In this document: in pieces, positions 7,982-16,845 of the stretch | Position numbering within the stretch: position 1 is the stretch's first letter | Layout: every line of letters begins with the position of its first letter | Assembly (NCBI RefSeq): GCF_006874465.1 | Contig: NZ_VIRL01000027.1 | Coordinates: 1 to 64,000, forward strand | Length of the DNA: 64,000 nt | Source of the DNA: Microbispora bryophytorum | Lineage (GTDB): Bacteria > Actinomycetota > Actinomycetes > Streptosporangiales > Streptosporangiaceae | Reading direction: 5' to 3' | Notes under the pieces: generated by a model | The model's database searches: none | Told to the model about the DNA's origin: nothing | What the model saw: only the letters and a program-made list of their open reading frames with translations | Translations under genes and position numbers: made by a program

Positions 7982-8380
7982 TCAGCGGCCGGCGAATGCC
8001 GACATGCCGGAGAGGGCGGGTTCCTCGCGGACGGCGCCGGTGTGGGGAGCGCCTTCGGTTCCGGGTTCGTCTCCCCGGCCGCGTGGGCGGGCCGCGAGAC
8101 GGCAGGCGAGGCAGTCGCCGTGGCCCGTCATCGGATCCTGCACCCGCCAGTCCCACTGCTCGGGGGGACGGGGGCCGCTGGGCTTGCCCCAGCCCGCCAG
8201 GTGCAGGGCCCAGGTGGCCAGGCCGCCCAGGACGATGACGCCGATGCCGAGCCAGACGCCGAGGGACGAGGCGGAACACATCGACACGCCCACCGTGGCG
8301 CAGCCGCACAGCGCGACGACGCAGCCGGTCCAGCCCGCGACCGTGTGCCCGAGATCCACGTCGTCGTGCATGCCGCTCAT
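7982..8380 (-). CDS. HGxxPAAW-like small membrane protein
   Basis: A 132-aa membrane protein with two predicted transmembrane helices (about residues 14-34 and 41-61) preceded by LGHTVAGWTG, a variant of the HGxxPAAW signature of a family of small actinobacterial membrane proteins. The family usually continues with GIGVIVLGG in the second helix, which is present, and a short cytoplasmic Cys-containing tail (GHGDCLACRLA) is visible. ATG 8380 is chosen because GAGGAG lies 6 nt upstream; an ATG eight codons earlier lacks a site. In many actinomycetes this family sits near tryptophan biosynthesis genes; here it is divergent from a MarR regulator that may control it. Confidence 0.7.
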   Translation of the reverse strand: MSGMHDDVDLGHTVAGWTGCVVALCGCATVGVSMCSASSLGVWLGIGVIVLGGLATWALHLAGWGKPSGPRPPEQWDWRVQDPMTGHGDCLACRLAARPRGRGDEPGTEGAPHTGAVREEPALSGMSAFAGR

Positions 8381-8424
8381 GATTCTCCTCGACGTGCGAG
8401 ACAATTATCTCACGAACTAAACAT

Positions 8425-8437
8425 CTTAGATTCTAAG
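8425..8437. promoter_or_regulatory. Palindromic operator over the marR ribosome binding site
   Basis: A perfect 13-bp palindrome CTTAGATTCTAAG whose right arm overlaps the AAGGAG ribosome binding site (8435-8440) of the marR gene. It is the only AT-rich patch between the two divergent genes. This suits autorepression and control of the divergent membrane protein gene. Confidence 0.7.
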
Positions 8438-8447
8438 GAGATTGAGG

Positions 8448-8963
8448 ATGGACGGCAAGCCGCGCCCGGAGGCGACGCCCGAGCAGGCTCTCGCCGGCAT
8501 GGACCAGCTGATCGCGCTCAGCCTGGTCGGGCAGCACGACATCGCCCAGCGGCTCGGGCTGAACGTCACCGACGTCACCTGCCTGGGCTTCATCCTGGCG
8601 GCGGGGGACGACCCGATCAGCGCGGGCGCGCTCGCCGAGCAGGCCGGCCTGACCACGGGTGCGGTGACCGGTGTGCTGAACCGGCTGGAGAAGGCCGGGT
8701 TCGCGCACCGCCGGGCGGACCCCGAGGACCGCCGCCGCGTGCGCGTCGTCGCCGACCCGGCCGCTGTCGCCACCGCCGCGGCCGTCTACGAGCCCTTCTA
8801 CCGGAGGTTGAACGAGCTGTTCGCCGACTACACGCCCGCGGAGATCGCGGTGCTGTCCGACTGGTTCACCCGCGCGGGCGACCTGATGCGGACCTACCTG
8901 GAGGAGATCCGGCGCGACCAGCTCGCCGCCATGCCCCGCGCCCGGCGCACGCGGAGCCGTTGA
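8448..8963 (+). CDS. MarR-family transcriptional regulator
   Basis: A 171-aa winged-helix repressor. The DNA-binding domain (about 32-102) shows ISAGALAEQAGLTTGAVTGVLNRLEKAGF as helix-turn-recognition helix and DPEDRRRVRV as the wing with the conserved DxR. N- and C-terminal helices form the dimer interface. ATG 8448 is preceded at 7 nt by AAGGAG; a TTG two codons upstream is less well placed. A perfect palindrome overlaps the ribosome binding site, so autoregulation is likely. The likely second target is the divergent membrane protein gene. Ligand unknown. Confidence 0.9.
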   Translation: MDGKPRPEATPEQALAGMDQLIALSLVGQHDIAQRLGLNVTDVTCLGFILAAGDDPISAGALAEQAGLTTGAVTGVLNRLEKAGFAHRRADPEDRRRVRVVADPAAVATAAAVYEPFYRRLNELFADYTPAEIAVLSDWFTRAGDLMRTYLEEIRRDQLAAMPRARRTRSR

Positions 8964-8969
8964 GGCCAA

Positions 8970-9060
8970 GGCGCCCTGCCCACCGCTGCGCCCTGCCCAC
9001 CCGCGCGCCCTGCCCCCTGCCGCCGCGCCCTGCTGCCGTACCCTGCCTCCCGCCTACCCG
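8970..9060. repeat. C-rich imperfect tandem repeat
   Basis: Four to five imperfect copies of a GCGCCCTGCC-based unit of 14-18 bp follow the marR stop codon. The strand asymmetry (almost no G on runs of C) is notable, but no hairpin is evident. Confidence 0.6.
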
Positions 9061-9112
9061 GCCCGGCCGCACCGGGCGTTCCCGCCCGGCCGGCCACTGC
9101 CTGTGGGCCGGG

Positions 9113-9403
9113 TCAGCGCTCGTCGACGACCCGGCCGTTCAGGGCGATGGCGTCCTTGGTCAGGGCCATGGTCAGCGGCGCCTCCGGGAAGGTCGGCATG
9201 GCGGCGAGCGCGGCGCCCATCTGCTCGCCGCTCTCCCAGTGCCAGGTGTCGGTGTAGGCGCCGTCCTCGAGCTGGACCAGCACGGTGCGGGTGAGGCCGG
9301 GATGCCCCTCCCTGACGGTCGCGATCAGCGAGGTCCTGCGGGCCAGGAACTCCTCCAGGTCGGATTCGGGGACGGAGTAGCGGTGCGAGCGGACGGCGGA
9401 CAT
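9113..9403 (-). CDS. ABM-superfamily-like small protein
   Basis: A 96-aa protein with the size and strand order of dimeric alpha/beta-barrel monooxygenase-like proteins: an early Arg/Tyr segment, RTSLIATVREGHPGLTRTVLV and DTWHWESGEQM. No catalytic residues can be assigned. AAGGAG 8 nt upstream supports the ATG. It follows the AhpD-like gene with a 39-nt gap and is probably cotranscribed with it; both kinds of gene are common in oxidative or aromatic metabolism. Confidence 0.6.
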   Translation of the reverse strand: MSAVRSHRYSVPESDLEEFLARRTSLIATVREGHPGLTRTVLVQLEDGAYTDTWHWESGEQMGAALAAMPTFPEAPLTMALTKDAIALNGRVVDER

Positions 9404-9442
9404 GTCGGTCTCTCCTTCTGTGTGGAGGTCGGGGGAGGGGGC

Positions 9443-9895
9443 CTACCAGCTGCCGGCGATCTGCCGGACCGGGGCGTTCAGGCGGTTGAAGAGGTTGCTG
9501 ACGGCGGTCATCAGCAGGATCGAGGCGAGCTGCTTCTCATCGAAGTGGTCGGCGGCGTTGTCCCAGACCTCGTCGGAGACGGCGTCGGCGCGGTCGGCCA
9601 GCCGGGTGGAGGCCTCCGCCAGCGCCAGTGCGGCGCGCTCGGCGTCGGTGTAGTACGGGGTCTCGCGCCAGGCGGAGACCAGGCCGATGCGTTCGTCGCT
9701 CTCGCCGAGCTTGCGCAGGCTCTTCAGGCCGGCGTCGACACAGTAGCTGCACCCGTTGATCTGGCTGACCCGCAGGTGAATCATCTCCATGAGCTCCTGG
9801 GGGAGACCCTGCGACTGGGTGGCCTTCATCAGTTCCATGATCGGCTTCATCGCCGCGGGGATGATCGTGGCGGGGTTCTGCATCCGGGCTTCCAT
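9443..9895 (-). CDS. Carboxymuconolactone decarboxylase / AhpD-like protein
   Basis: A 150-aa all-helical protein of the CMD/AhpD superfamily. The redox motif is present as NGCSYCVDAG (CxxC followed by the usual His position replaced by D), at about residues 49-58. AhpD-like members reduce peroxiredoxin partners or act as stand-alone alkylhydroperoxidases; which applies is unknown. GGAGGAAA upstream supports ATG 9895. First gene of a two-gene operon with the ABM-like gene and divergent from the SARP regulator, which may control it. Confidence 0.85.
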   Translation of the reverse strand: MEARMQNPATIIPAAMKPIMELMKATQSQGLPQELMEMIHLRVSQINGCSYCVDAGLKSLRKLGESDERIGLVSAWRETPYYTDAERAALALAEASTRLADRADAVSDEVWDNAADHFDEKQLASILLMTAVSNLFNRLNAPVRQIAGSW

Positions 9896-9911
9896 CGTGT
9901 TTCCTCCGTAT

Positions 9912-9953
9912 CGGTTCCGGTGAGAGCCGTCTCGGTTCGTGCGAGAGCGGTTC
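9912..9953. promoter_or_regulatory. Repeated CGGTTC hexamers in divergent promoter region
   Basis: Three direct copies of CGGTTC (9912-9917, 9933-9938, 9948-9953) lie between the ahpD-like and SARP genes. SARP regulators bind short direct repeats spaced by about one helical turn or its multiples; the spacing here (21 and 15 nt) fits only partly. Tentative site. Confidence 0.35.
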
Positions 9954-10026
9954 GTGTGGGATCAGAGTCGCCGCCCGGATTGATACATTCGCTATGTGCG
10001 CACGATGTGATCGTGATGGGGGGGCG

Positions 10027-12843
10027 ATGCTGCGCTTCACCCTTCTCGGCCCCGTCCAGATGGTCGTCGACGGCGCGCCCCTGACCGGCATCGCCCCACG
10101 TCATCGGGCTGTCCTGGCCTACCTCCTGCTCAACGCCGGCCGGGTGATCGGCATCGAGCGGCTGATCGACGCGATGTGGGGCTACGACCGGCCCGACACC
10201 GCCCGGTCGCAGATCCACGCCTCGATCACCGCGATCCGCAAGGTCCTGCGCGGCGCGGGAGCCGTAGGGCTCCTGCAGACGCGTGCCGGCGGCTACGTCG
10301 CGCAGCCGGAGCCCGGACAGGTCGACGCGCAGGAGTTCACCGAGCTGGTGGCCGCCGGCGAGCTGCGTAAGGCCCTGGACCTGTGGAGCGGCGAGGCGCT
10401 GGAGGACGTGCACGCGCATTACGTCACCGGCGTCCGGGAGCTCTGGAACGACCGGCGGCTGTCGGCGTACGAGCGCCTGGCGGAGGGCGAGCTGGCCGCG
10501 GGGCGGCACGGCGATCTGCTCGACGGGCTCGCGGCCCAGGTGGCCGCCAATCCGCTGCGGGAGAAGCTCAACGGTCATCTCGTCCTGGCCCTGCACCGGG
10601 CGGGGCGGCAGCCCGACGCCCTGGCCGCCGCGCGCGCCTACCGTACGGCTCTCGCGGACGAACAGGGCCTCGACCCCGGACACGCCTTCACCGAACTGGA
10701 ACGGGCGGTCCTGAAGGACGATCCGGCCCTGCGCCTGGCCGGTCCGGCGCCGGTGGCTCCCCACCCGCCGTCCCGCTCCACCTTCCTGCCCTACGACACT
10801 CCCGATTTCTCCGGACGGACCGCCGAACTGGAGCGGCTCGCGGACGAGCACCACAACGACCACGACGAGCCGGCGGTCGTCACGATCGACGGCATGGCCG
10901 GGATCGGCAAGACCGCTCTCGCCGTCCACGTGGCCCACCGGCTGGCCGCCCGCTATCCGGACGGCCGGCTCTTCGTCGACCTGCAGGCCCACTCCGCGGG
11001 CCGGGAGCCGATCGACGCCGCCGCCGCGCTGGAGACACTCCTCCGCCAGCTCGGGGTGCCCGCCGGCCGCATCCCGGTCACCCCGGCCGAGCGGAGCGCC
11101 CTCTGGCGCGCCGAGCTGGCCGGTCGCCGGGTGCTCGCCGTGCTGGACAACGCTCTCGATGCCGAGCACGTGCGCCCCCTGCTGCCGGGACGCTCCGGCA
11201 CCCTCGTCCTGATCACCAGCAGGCGGCGGCTCGTCGATCTGGACGGCGCCCAGGCGTTGTCGGTGGACGTGCTGGGCGAGGCGGACGCCGCCGGGCTGTT
11301 CGCGCGGATCGTGGGTGAACGCGCTCACCAGGAGCCGGACGCCGTCCGCGAGGTGCTGCGGCTGTGCGGGCACCTCCCGCTCGCCATCCGGATCTCCGCG
11401 GCCCGTCTCCAGCATCGCCCGCGCTGGACCGTGGCCTACCTGGCCGGGCGGCTGCGGGACCATCGCCGGCTCCTCGACGGGGTGTCGGCGGCCTTCGCCC
11501 TCTCCTACGAGCAGCTCCACGAAGACGAGCAGCGCATGTTCCGCCTGCTCGGGCTGGTGCCGGGGCGCGACATCGACGTCTGCGGCGCGGCCGTGCTGGC
11601 CGGGATCCGCGAGGACGAGGCCGAGGAGCTGCTCGAAGGCCTCCTCGACGCCCACATGCTCCTGCAGCTCGAACCAGGCCGCTACACCTTCCACGACCTG
11701 CTCCGTGAGCACGCCCGCTCGCTCGCCGATGACGACTGCGCCGTCATGCGGCTGCTCACCTACTACCTGCACCGCTCCCGGGCGGCGATGGACCGGCTCT
11801 TCCCGTACACGGTCGGCCAGCGGGAGGGCATCCCCCAGCCGGCCGCCCCGATCGCGCCCATCCGCGACGCCGCGGAGGCGATCGCCTGGCTCGACGCCGA
11901 ACGCTCCAACATCATCGCGACCGCAGTGCACGGCCCCGAGATCTGCCTGGGCATGCTGGCCCTGGCACTGCGCCCCTACCTCGACCGGCACGCGCATCAT
12001 GACGACGCGCTCACGCTGCACACCCTGGCGCTGCGGCGCAGCCGCGCGCTCGGCGATCCCGAGGTCCAGGCGCGAGCGCTCACCGACCTGGCGCGGACCT
12101 ACTGGCGGCTCGGCGAGTACGAGCGGGCGGAGGAGCATGCGCGGCAGGCCCTCGACGCGTGCGAGGACGCCGGCGAGCGGGCCCGGGCACTGCTCACCCT
12201 GGGAAACGTGGCCCTGCGCCGCGGCCGGGACACCCAGGCGGAGCAGCACCTCAAACAGGCGCTCGACCTCACCCGCATCGGCGCCGACACCTGGGGCGAG
12301 GCCAACGTGCTCGGCATCCTCGCCCTCCTCCTCGACCGGGCCGGCCGCCCCGAGGAGGCCCGGCGCCATCTCGACCTGGCACTGGCGCTCCACCGCAAGG
12401 TGGGCGACCCGGCGGGAGAGGCGGTGATCCTCGACCACCTCGGCGTCGTCCTCCGGCGCCAGGGCGAGCTCGCCCAGGCACGCATCCGCCATGAGCAGGC
12501 CGTGGTTGTCTGCCGCACGCTCGGCAACACCGCCGGTGAGGCGTCCGCGCGCAACGGGCTGGCCGAGGCGGCGGGAGACCCGGCTCTGGCGGTCGAGGAG
12601 CACACGTCCGCACTCGCGCTCGCCGACCTCGCGCGCAACCGGCCGGAGCGGGCGCGTGCCCACGACGGGCTGGCACGCGCCTACCTCGCGCTCGGGCACG
12701 CGGAGCAGGCGTGTGAGCATGCGCGGCTGGCGCTCGGCCTCTACGCCGAGCTCGGTGTTCCGGAGGCCGAGGAGGTCCGCGACTTCCTGGAGAGCGCGGG
12801 AAAGTCCGCGAGGCAGGACCGCCCTGCGCCCGTGGGGTCCTGA
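10027..12843 (+). CDS. AfsR/SARP-type regulator (SARP-NB-ARC-TPR)
   Basis: A 938-aa multidomain transcriptional activator. Residues 1-95 are an OmpR-like winged helix (LLLNAGRVIGIERLIDAMWG), 95-240 the bacterial transcriptional activation domain (LAYERL-type region, HGDLLDGL), about 260-560 an NB-ARC STAND ATPase with P-loop GMAGIGKTALA and a GLPL-like GHLPLAIRI, and about 640-930 a TPR-type sensor region (HARQALDACEDAGERARA). ATG 10027 follows a G-rich ribosome binding site and starts the family-typical MLRFTLLGPV. AfsR relatives activate secondary metabolism or stress genes; no biosynthetic cluster is present here, so the divergent ahpD-like operon is the nearest candidate target. Confidence 0.92.
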   Translation: MLRFTLLGPVQMVVDGAPLTGIAPRHRAVLAYLLLNAGRVIGIERLIDAMWGYDRPDTARSQIHASITAIRKVLRGAGAVGLLQTRAGGYVAQPEPGQVDAQEFTELVAAGELRKALDLWSGEALEDVHAHYVTGVRELWNDRRLSAYERLAEGELAAGRHGDLLDGLAAQVAANPLREKLNGHLVLALHRAGRQPDALAAARAYRTALADEQGLDPGHAFTELERAVLKDDPALRLAGPAPVAPHPPSRSTFLPYDTPDFSGRTAELERLADEHHNDHDEPAVVTIDGMAGIGKTALAVHVAHRLAARYPDGRLFVDLQAHSAGREPIDAAAALETLLRQLGVPAGRIPVTPAERSALWRAELAGRRVLAVLDNALDAEHVRPLLPGRSGTLVLITSRRRLVDLDGAQALSVDVLGEADAAGLFARIVGERAHQEPDAVREVLRLCGHLPLAIRISAARLQHRPRWTVAYLAGRLRDHRRLLDGVSAAFALSYEQLHEDEQRMFRLLGLVPGRDIDVCGAAVLAGIREDEAEELLEGLLDAHMLLQLEPGRYTFHDLLREHARSLADDDCAVMRLLTYYLHRSRAAMDRLFPYTVGQREGIPQPAAPIAPIRDAAEAIAWLDAERSNIIATAVHGPEICLGMLALALRPYLDRHAHHDDALTLHTLALRRSRALGDPEVQARALTDLARTYWRLGEYERAEEHARQALDACEDAGERARALLTLGNVALRRGRDTQAEQHLKQALDLTRIGADTWGEANVLGILALLLDRAGRPEEARRHLDLALALHRKVGDPAGEAVILDHLGVVLRRQGELAQARIRHEQAVVVCRTLGNTAGEASARNGLAEAAGDPALAVEEHTSALALADLARNRPERARAHDGLARAYLALGHAEQACEHARLALGLYAELGVPEAEEVRDFLESAGKSARQDRPAPVGS

Positions 12844-12914
12844 CCGCTCTGTCGCAGAACGGCTCCGGCCGCCTCGAACCGGGCTCCGGCGCGTCCGTCA
12901 GCCGCCGAGCACCA

Positions 12915-12986
12915 CGCCGTGGGTTCAGAGCTCGCTGTGGGTTCAGAGCTCGCCGTGGGTTCAAAGCTCGCCGTGCGTTCAGAGCT
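12915..12986. repeat. 18-bp minisatellite, four units
   Basis: Four head-to-tail 18-bp units of the form CGCCGTGGGTTCAGAGCT (12915-12932, 12933-12950, 12951-12968, 12969-12986), each with at most one or two changes. The last unit contains the stop codon of dhaM, so the array seems to have grown outward from the 3' end of that gene. Confidence 0.9.
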
Positions 12987-13353
12987 TGCGGACACGCCAC
13001 GCCTCCTCGGCCGCTGCCAGCACACCGTCCAGCGAGGCCCCGCCGCCCGCCGCGACGACCGCGGAGACGGCGCCCTCCACGAACGGCACGTCGGCGATCA
13101 CGACGTGACCCGGAGTCTGCAGCAGTCTGGCGGTGAGCACCGAGCTGCCGAGGTCGGGGATCAGCACGACGCCGTCTCCCTGGTCCACCTCCTCGATGGC
13201 GGCGGTCACCCGGTCGGGGCTGGTGCCGAGGCCGCCGTCCTCGGTGCCTCCCGCCGCCGCCAGCGGCACCTGCGCGCCGCCGATCTGCCTGGCCAGATCG
13301 GCCACCTCCGCGGCCAGGCCGCTGCTGTGTGAAATGAGTACGATGCCAACCAT
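12979..13353 (-). CDS. dhaM: DhaM, PTS-type phosphoryl donor subunit
   Basis: A 124-aa EIIA-mannose-like domain protein. The phospho-accepting His is His9 or so in GIVLISHSSGLA, and GTSPDRV and VVLIPDLGSSVLTARLL complete the fold. DhaM passes phosphate from HPr to ADP bound on DhaL. It is the short form with only the EIIA-like domain, so HPr and EI must come from elsewhere. ATG 13353 has AGGAA just upstream; nine further in-frame codons upstream lack a site. Last gene of dhaK-dhaL-dhaM, 108 nt after dhaL. Confidence 0.92.
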   Translation of the reverse strand: MVGIVLISHSSGLAAEVADLARQIGGAQVPLAAAGGTEDGGLGTSPDRVTAAIEEVDQGDGVVLIPDLGSSVLTARLLQTPGHVVIADVPFVEGAVSAVVAAGGGASLDGVLAAAEEAWRVRKL

Positions 13354-13461
13354 TCGCTGTTCCTGAAGATCGTCCGGCATGGTCGAAAAGTGATCCGGTC
13401 GGTGGAGCGCATGGCGCTCATCACCGGCCCGGGCTCCGCGCGGCCCGGCCGGGGCTCGCGG

Positions 13462-14088
13462 TCATCGGGAGGCGGCGGCCTTCAGCGCGCCGAACAGCAG
13501 AGCCGTTGAGGCGGCGCCGGGATCCTCGTGCCCGACGCTGCGCGGCCCCAGGTAGCTGGCCCGCCCCTTGCGGGCCTGCAATGGGATCGTCGCCCCGGCG
13601 CCCTGCTCGGCCGCGGCGGCCGCGGCCTCCAGCGCCTCCTCCGGCTTCAGCCCGTCCCGAACGGCCTGGGCCAGCGCCTCGGCGGCCGGGGCGAGGGCGT
13701 CGACCATGGTCTTGTCGCCCTCGGCCGCGGCGCCGAGGCGCTGGACGCCGGCCAGGGCCGCGTTCAGGCCCGTGCTCAGCTCGGCCGGGGAGATCTCGGC
13801 TGCCTCGCCGAACGCCTTGCCCATCTCGCGGAAGGCGGTGCCGTACAGGGGGCCCGAGGCGCCGCCGACCTTGCGGATGAGCGTGGAGCCGACGAGGACG
13901 AGGAGCGCGCCCGGGGTCTGCGGGGAGGCGCCGGCCAGCGCCTCCTGCGCGGCGGTGAACCCGCGGTCGAGGTTGGCGCCGTGGTCGGCGTCGCCGATCG
14001 CGGCGTCCAGTTGGGTGAGGTGGTCGCGCCGCGCCCGCACGGCGGTGGCGATCTCCTCGATCCAGGCGGCGAAGAACTGGGTGTTCAC
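13462..14088 (-). CDS. dhaL: DhaL, ADP-binding subunit of dihydroxyacetone kinase
   Basis: A 208-aa eight-helix barrel that holds ADP/ATP with two Mg ions and transfers the phosphate to dihydroxyacetone on DhaK. The Mg-binding motif LDAAIGDADHGANLDRGF (about 28-45), GGASGPLYGTAF and the GD-KTMVD loop are intact. Length matches PTS-dependent DhaL. GTG start with TGGAG about 8 nt upstream. It sits 28 nt after dhaK. Together the three genes specify conversion of dihydroxyacetone to its phosphate using phosphoenolpyruvate. Confidence 0.94.
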   Translation of the reverse strand: MNTQFFAAWIEEIATAVRARRDHLTQLDAAIGDADHGANLDRGFTAAQEALAGASPQTPGALLVLVGSTLIRKVGGASGPLYGTAFREMGKAFGEAAEISPAELSTGLNAALAGVQRLGAAAEGDKTMVDALAPAAEALAQAVRDGLKPEEALEAAAAAAEQGAGATIPLQARKGRASYLGPRSVGHEDPGAASTALLFGALKAAASR

Positions 14089-14116
14089 GAGGGGACTCCA
14101 GAGGTTCGGATGGCGG

Positions 14117-15109
14117 TCAGCGGCCCCAGCGCAGCGCGGGTGTCTCCACCGGCGCGTCCCAGAGCCGGGTGAGCTCGCCGGTCGGCGAGCACGTCGTCAC
14201 CGAGAAGCCTTGCATGTCGAGGCTGGTCACGTAGTTGCCGACCAGGCTGCGCACCGCTGTGGCGCCCTTCTCCCGCAGGTACGCCTCCACCTCGGCGAAG
14301 ACGATGTACAGCTCGATGAGCGGGGTCCCGCCCATGCCGTTGACCATGACGAGCGTCTCGCCCGACAGCGGCAGGTCGGCGTCGATCGCGTCCATGGCGG
14401 TACGCGCGATCTCGCGGGCCTCGCGCATCGGGGCCCGGGTCCGGCCGGGCTCGCCGTGGATGCCGATGCCGAGCTCGATCTCCGTGTCGCTCAGCTCGAA
14501 CGTGGGCTTGCCCGCGGCCGGGACCGTGCCGGGTGTCAGCGCCACCCCGAACGAGCGGCTGCGCTCGTTGACCTCCCGGGCGACCCGCGCCACCTCGGCC
14601 AGGGGCGCGCCGGTCTCGGCCAGCGCGCCGGCGATCTTCTCCACGAACAGCGTGGCGCCGGTGCCCCGGCGGCCCGCGGTGAACAGGGAGTCCTGCACCG
14701 CCACGTCGTCGTTGACGAGCACGGTCGCCACCTCGACGCCCTCGTCGCCGCTGAGCTCGGCGGCCATCTCGAAGTTCAGCACGTCGCCCGTGTAGTTCTT
14801 CACGATGTGCAGCACGCCGGCGCCGCCGTCCACGCCCTTGGCGGCCTCGATGAGCTGGTCGGGGACGGGGGAGGTGAAGACCTCTCCGGGGCAGGCCGCG
14901 TCGAGCATGCCGTAGCCGACGAACCCGGCGTGCAGCGGTTCGTGTCCAGAACCGCCGCCGGAGACCAGGCCGACCTTGCCCGGCCGGGGGGCGTCGGCGC
15001 GGAAGACGACCTTGTTCTCGATATCGACGCGGAGCGAGGGGTGTGCCGCGGCGAGGCCGCGCAGCGCGTCGGTGACGACGGAATCGACACTGTTGATGAG
15101 CTTTTTCAT
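14117..15109 (-). CDS. dhaK: DhaK, dihydroxyacetone-binding kinase subunit
   Basis: A 330-aa subunit that binds dihydroxyacetone covalently as a hemiaminal. Visible features: [20 protein letters not shown] near residues 45-65 and the catalytic His in [11 protein letters not shown] (about 215). Length is normal. ATG 15109 overlaps the stop codon of the upstream aquaporin fragment (ATGA), which shows that dhaK was once translationally coupled to a glycerol/dihydroxyacetone facilitator gene. With that gene destroyed, the present promoter of dhaKLM is unclear; it may be read from the inserted membrane-protein gene. Confidence 0.94.
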   Translation of the reverse strand: MKKLINSVDSVVTDALRGLAAAHPSLRVDIENKVVFRADAPRPGKVGLVSGGGSGHEPLHAGFVGYGMLDAACPGEVFTSPVPDQLIEAAKGVDGGAGVLHIVKNYTGDVLNFEMAAELSGDEGVEVATVLVNDDVAVQDSLFTAGRRGTGATLFVEKIAGALAETGAPLAEVARVAREVNERSRSFGVALTPGTVPAAGKPTFELSDTEIELGIGIHGEPGRTRAPMREAREIARTAMDAIDADLPLSGETLVMVNGMGGTPLIELYIVFAEVEAYLREKGATAVRSLVGNYVTSLDMQGFSVTTCSPTGELTRLWDAPVETPALRWGR

Positions 15110-15240
15110 GATGCGGTCCCTACTGCCGTGGTCGTGCTCTCCAGCTTCGTCCTTCCTCGCGAGGCCGCAAGCGCCGTGTAGGCGAGTGCCCCGACCAGGC
15201 CGCCCGCGAACTCCCCGATGAAGGAGGCCGGCAGCCGGTC
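15106..15240 (-). pseudogene. Aquaporin/GlpF C-terminal fragment
   Basis: About 42 codons directly upstream of dhaK encode a typical C-terminal MIP helix, [17 protein letters not shown], followed by a Thr-rich tail, and end in TGA overlapping the dhaK ATG. The frame has no start of its own: it begins within about ten bases of the stop codon of the Asp-box membrane protein gene. The missing N-terminal portion lies at 16841-16972. It is the 3' remnant of a glycerol facilitator gene of the dha operon. Confidence 0.75.
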
Positions 15241-15245
15241 CCGGC

Positions 15246-16733
15246 TCACCCGCGGCGGTAGCCGCCACGGGCCCGGATCGCGAGATGCGCGCCGAGGGCG
15301 ACGGCCGGACAGCACAGCACGACCGCCAGCAGCACGGCGGTGCCGTAGTCGTCGGGCCACCCGGCGCTCCAGCCACGGAACGGCAGGTAGATCGCGGCGA
15401 AGGTCAGCGGCGCCGCGATGATCGAGCTCAGCCCCCGCGTACTGGAGTAGACGACGGCGGCGGCCAGCCCGACGCTCCCGCCCAGCACGAGGAGCGCGCC
15501 CAGGATCGTGAACGGCAGCCCGAAGATGCCCGGCGGGCCCTTCACCGTCATGTAGAGGCCCCCCCAGGTGACGTACCCGGCGGCCACGAACCCGAGCGGC
15601 GACCTCCGCCAGCCCCCGGCGAACGCCAGTGCGGCCAGCAGCACGGTGAGCGCGGTGAGGTAGGCCGTCCCCGTCTCCGCCTCGATGTGCTCGCCCGCGT
15701 CGAAGAGGGGAGCGGCCGCCTGCTCCGACAGGTCCTCGTATCCCCGCAGACCGAGCCGGTGCCATCGCCCGGAGACATCGCGCAGCGCCACGCCGTCGCG
15801 GCCGTTCGCCACGGCGACGAGGTGCCCCCGGGGCGCGGGCAGGACCGTCACGGCCACGGACCGCGCCGTGTCGCTGCTCGCGTAAGGGGCGTAGATCCGG
15901 TTCAGGTAGCGCTGCCGGCTGGGGGAGATCTCCCAGGCCGTCGTCCAGGTGGCTCCCGCGTCGTCGGACTGCTCGACCCTGAGCAGTGGCGGGGCCACTC
16001 GGTAACAGCGCCTCGGCTCGCCGGGGACACAGGATGTCCGCGACGATTTCTCGGACGGCGGGCTGGTCCAGCGATGCCACGACCGGCCCTGGTCGCTCGT
16101 GGCGAGCCCGTCCGGGCCGTAGCCGAGGTACACGACGATCACCGCGTCGTGCGCCTCCACGTGCAAGGCGGACGGAGGGATCGGAGCCGCGGCGGTGGCG
16201 GTGACCGCGAAAACCGCCGCGGGCAGGGCGACCAGCAGCCGGGCGCGGCGTGCGGAACGGCCGGGGAGGGAGGACGGTCGTACGGCGTGCCGCCGGACGA
16301 CCCAGGCGAGGCCGAGGGCGGGCAAGGCGAGCAGGTCGGTCGGGTCCGCGACGACGCCGGCGGAGGGGGTGAACAGCGCCCAGATGTCGGCGGCCGCCCG
16401 CGCTCCGACCGGCGTGGTCTTCACGAGGGCGAAGACCGCGCCGGTCAGCGCGATCGCCGCCAGCGCGGCCCGCCTGCCCGCCTCCCCGGGGGCGACGGCG
16501 CCGCCCGGGGCGGGCGCGGCGGGGCGCTGTACGGCGAGGGCCGCAGCGAGCGCCAGCAGCGGCGGGGCGACCAGCATGCCCGCGACGTCGCTCAGCTTGC
16601 CGGTGACCAGGCCCGGCCACAGGCGCTTGAGCAGGTGGTCGTTGACGAGGAGCACCGCGATCGCGGTCAGCGTCGCGGGGTGACCGAGCCACGCCCCGGC
16701 CGTCACCCGGCTCCGATCGGTCATCCGCGCCAT
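15246..16733 (-). CDS. Membrane protein with Asp-box (sialidase-like) repeats
   Basis: A 495-aa polytopic membrane protein. Three to four transmembrane helices lie in the first 190 residues and five or more in the last 170. Between them an extracytoplasmic region (about 200-330) holds two Asp-box motifs, [12 protein letters not shown] and [13 protein letters not shown], as found in BNR/sialidase-type beta-propellers, though too few blades for a full propeller. ATG 16733 is preceded by GGGAGG. The gene lies exactly between two fragments of one aquaporin gene, so it is an insertion. Function unknown. Confidence 0.75.
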   Translation of the reverse strand: MARMTDRSRVTAGAWLGHPATLTAIAVLLVNDHLLKRLWPGLVTGKLSDVAGMLVAPPLLALAAALAVQRPAAPAPGGAVAPGEAGRRAALAAIALTGAVFALVKTTPVGARAAADIWALFTPSAGVVADPTDLLALPALGLAWVVRRHAVRPSSLPGRSARRARLLVALPAAVFAVTATAAAPIPPSALHVEAHDAVIVVYLGYGPDGLATSDQGRSWHRWTSPPSEKSSRTSCVPGEPRRCYRVAPPLLRVEQSDDAGATWTTAWEISPSRQRYLNRIYAPYASSDTARSVAVTVLPAPRGHLVAVANGRDGVALRDVSGRWHRLGLRGYEDLSEQAAAPLFDAGEHIEAETGTAYLTALTVLLAALAFAGGWRRSPLGFVAAGYVTWGGLYMTVKGPPGIFGLPFTILGALLVLGGSVGLAAAVVYSSTRGLSSIIAAPLTFAAIYLPFRGWSAGWPDDYGTAVLLAVVLCCPAVALGAHLAIRARGGYRRG

Positions 16734-16825
16734 CCCGTCCTCCCCGCGTCCCCTGATGATCAACCCGGCGTACGGTTCATCGCGGCCCGGGGCGCGGGCG
16801 TTGCACGGGCGTTGCACGGGCCGGG

Positions 16826-16845
16826 GATATGGCGTTCCGGGGGGA
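16826..16845. repeat. 20-bp repeated motif, copy 1
   Basis: GATATGGCGTTCCGGGGGGA, found again at 20550-20569. This copy forms the junction where aquaporin homology stops. A looser similarity continues to the left (16755-16785 against 20517-20546, around GCGTACG and TTCA), interrupted here by an 11-bp tandem duplication at 16796-16817. Confidence 0.7.

Noticed and set aside
9847-12720. Very long open frame antisense to the SARP regulator gene
   Set aside because: Arises from GC-rich codon bias of the true gene; its translation is Arg/Gly/Val-rich without domain features.
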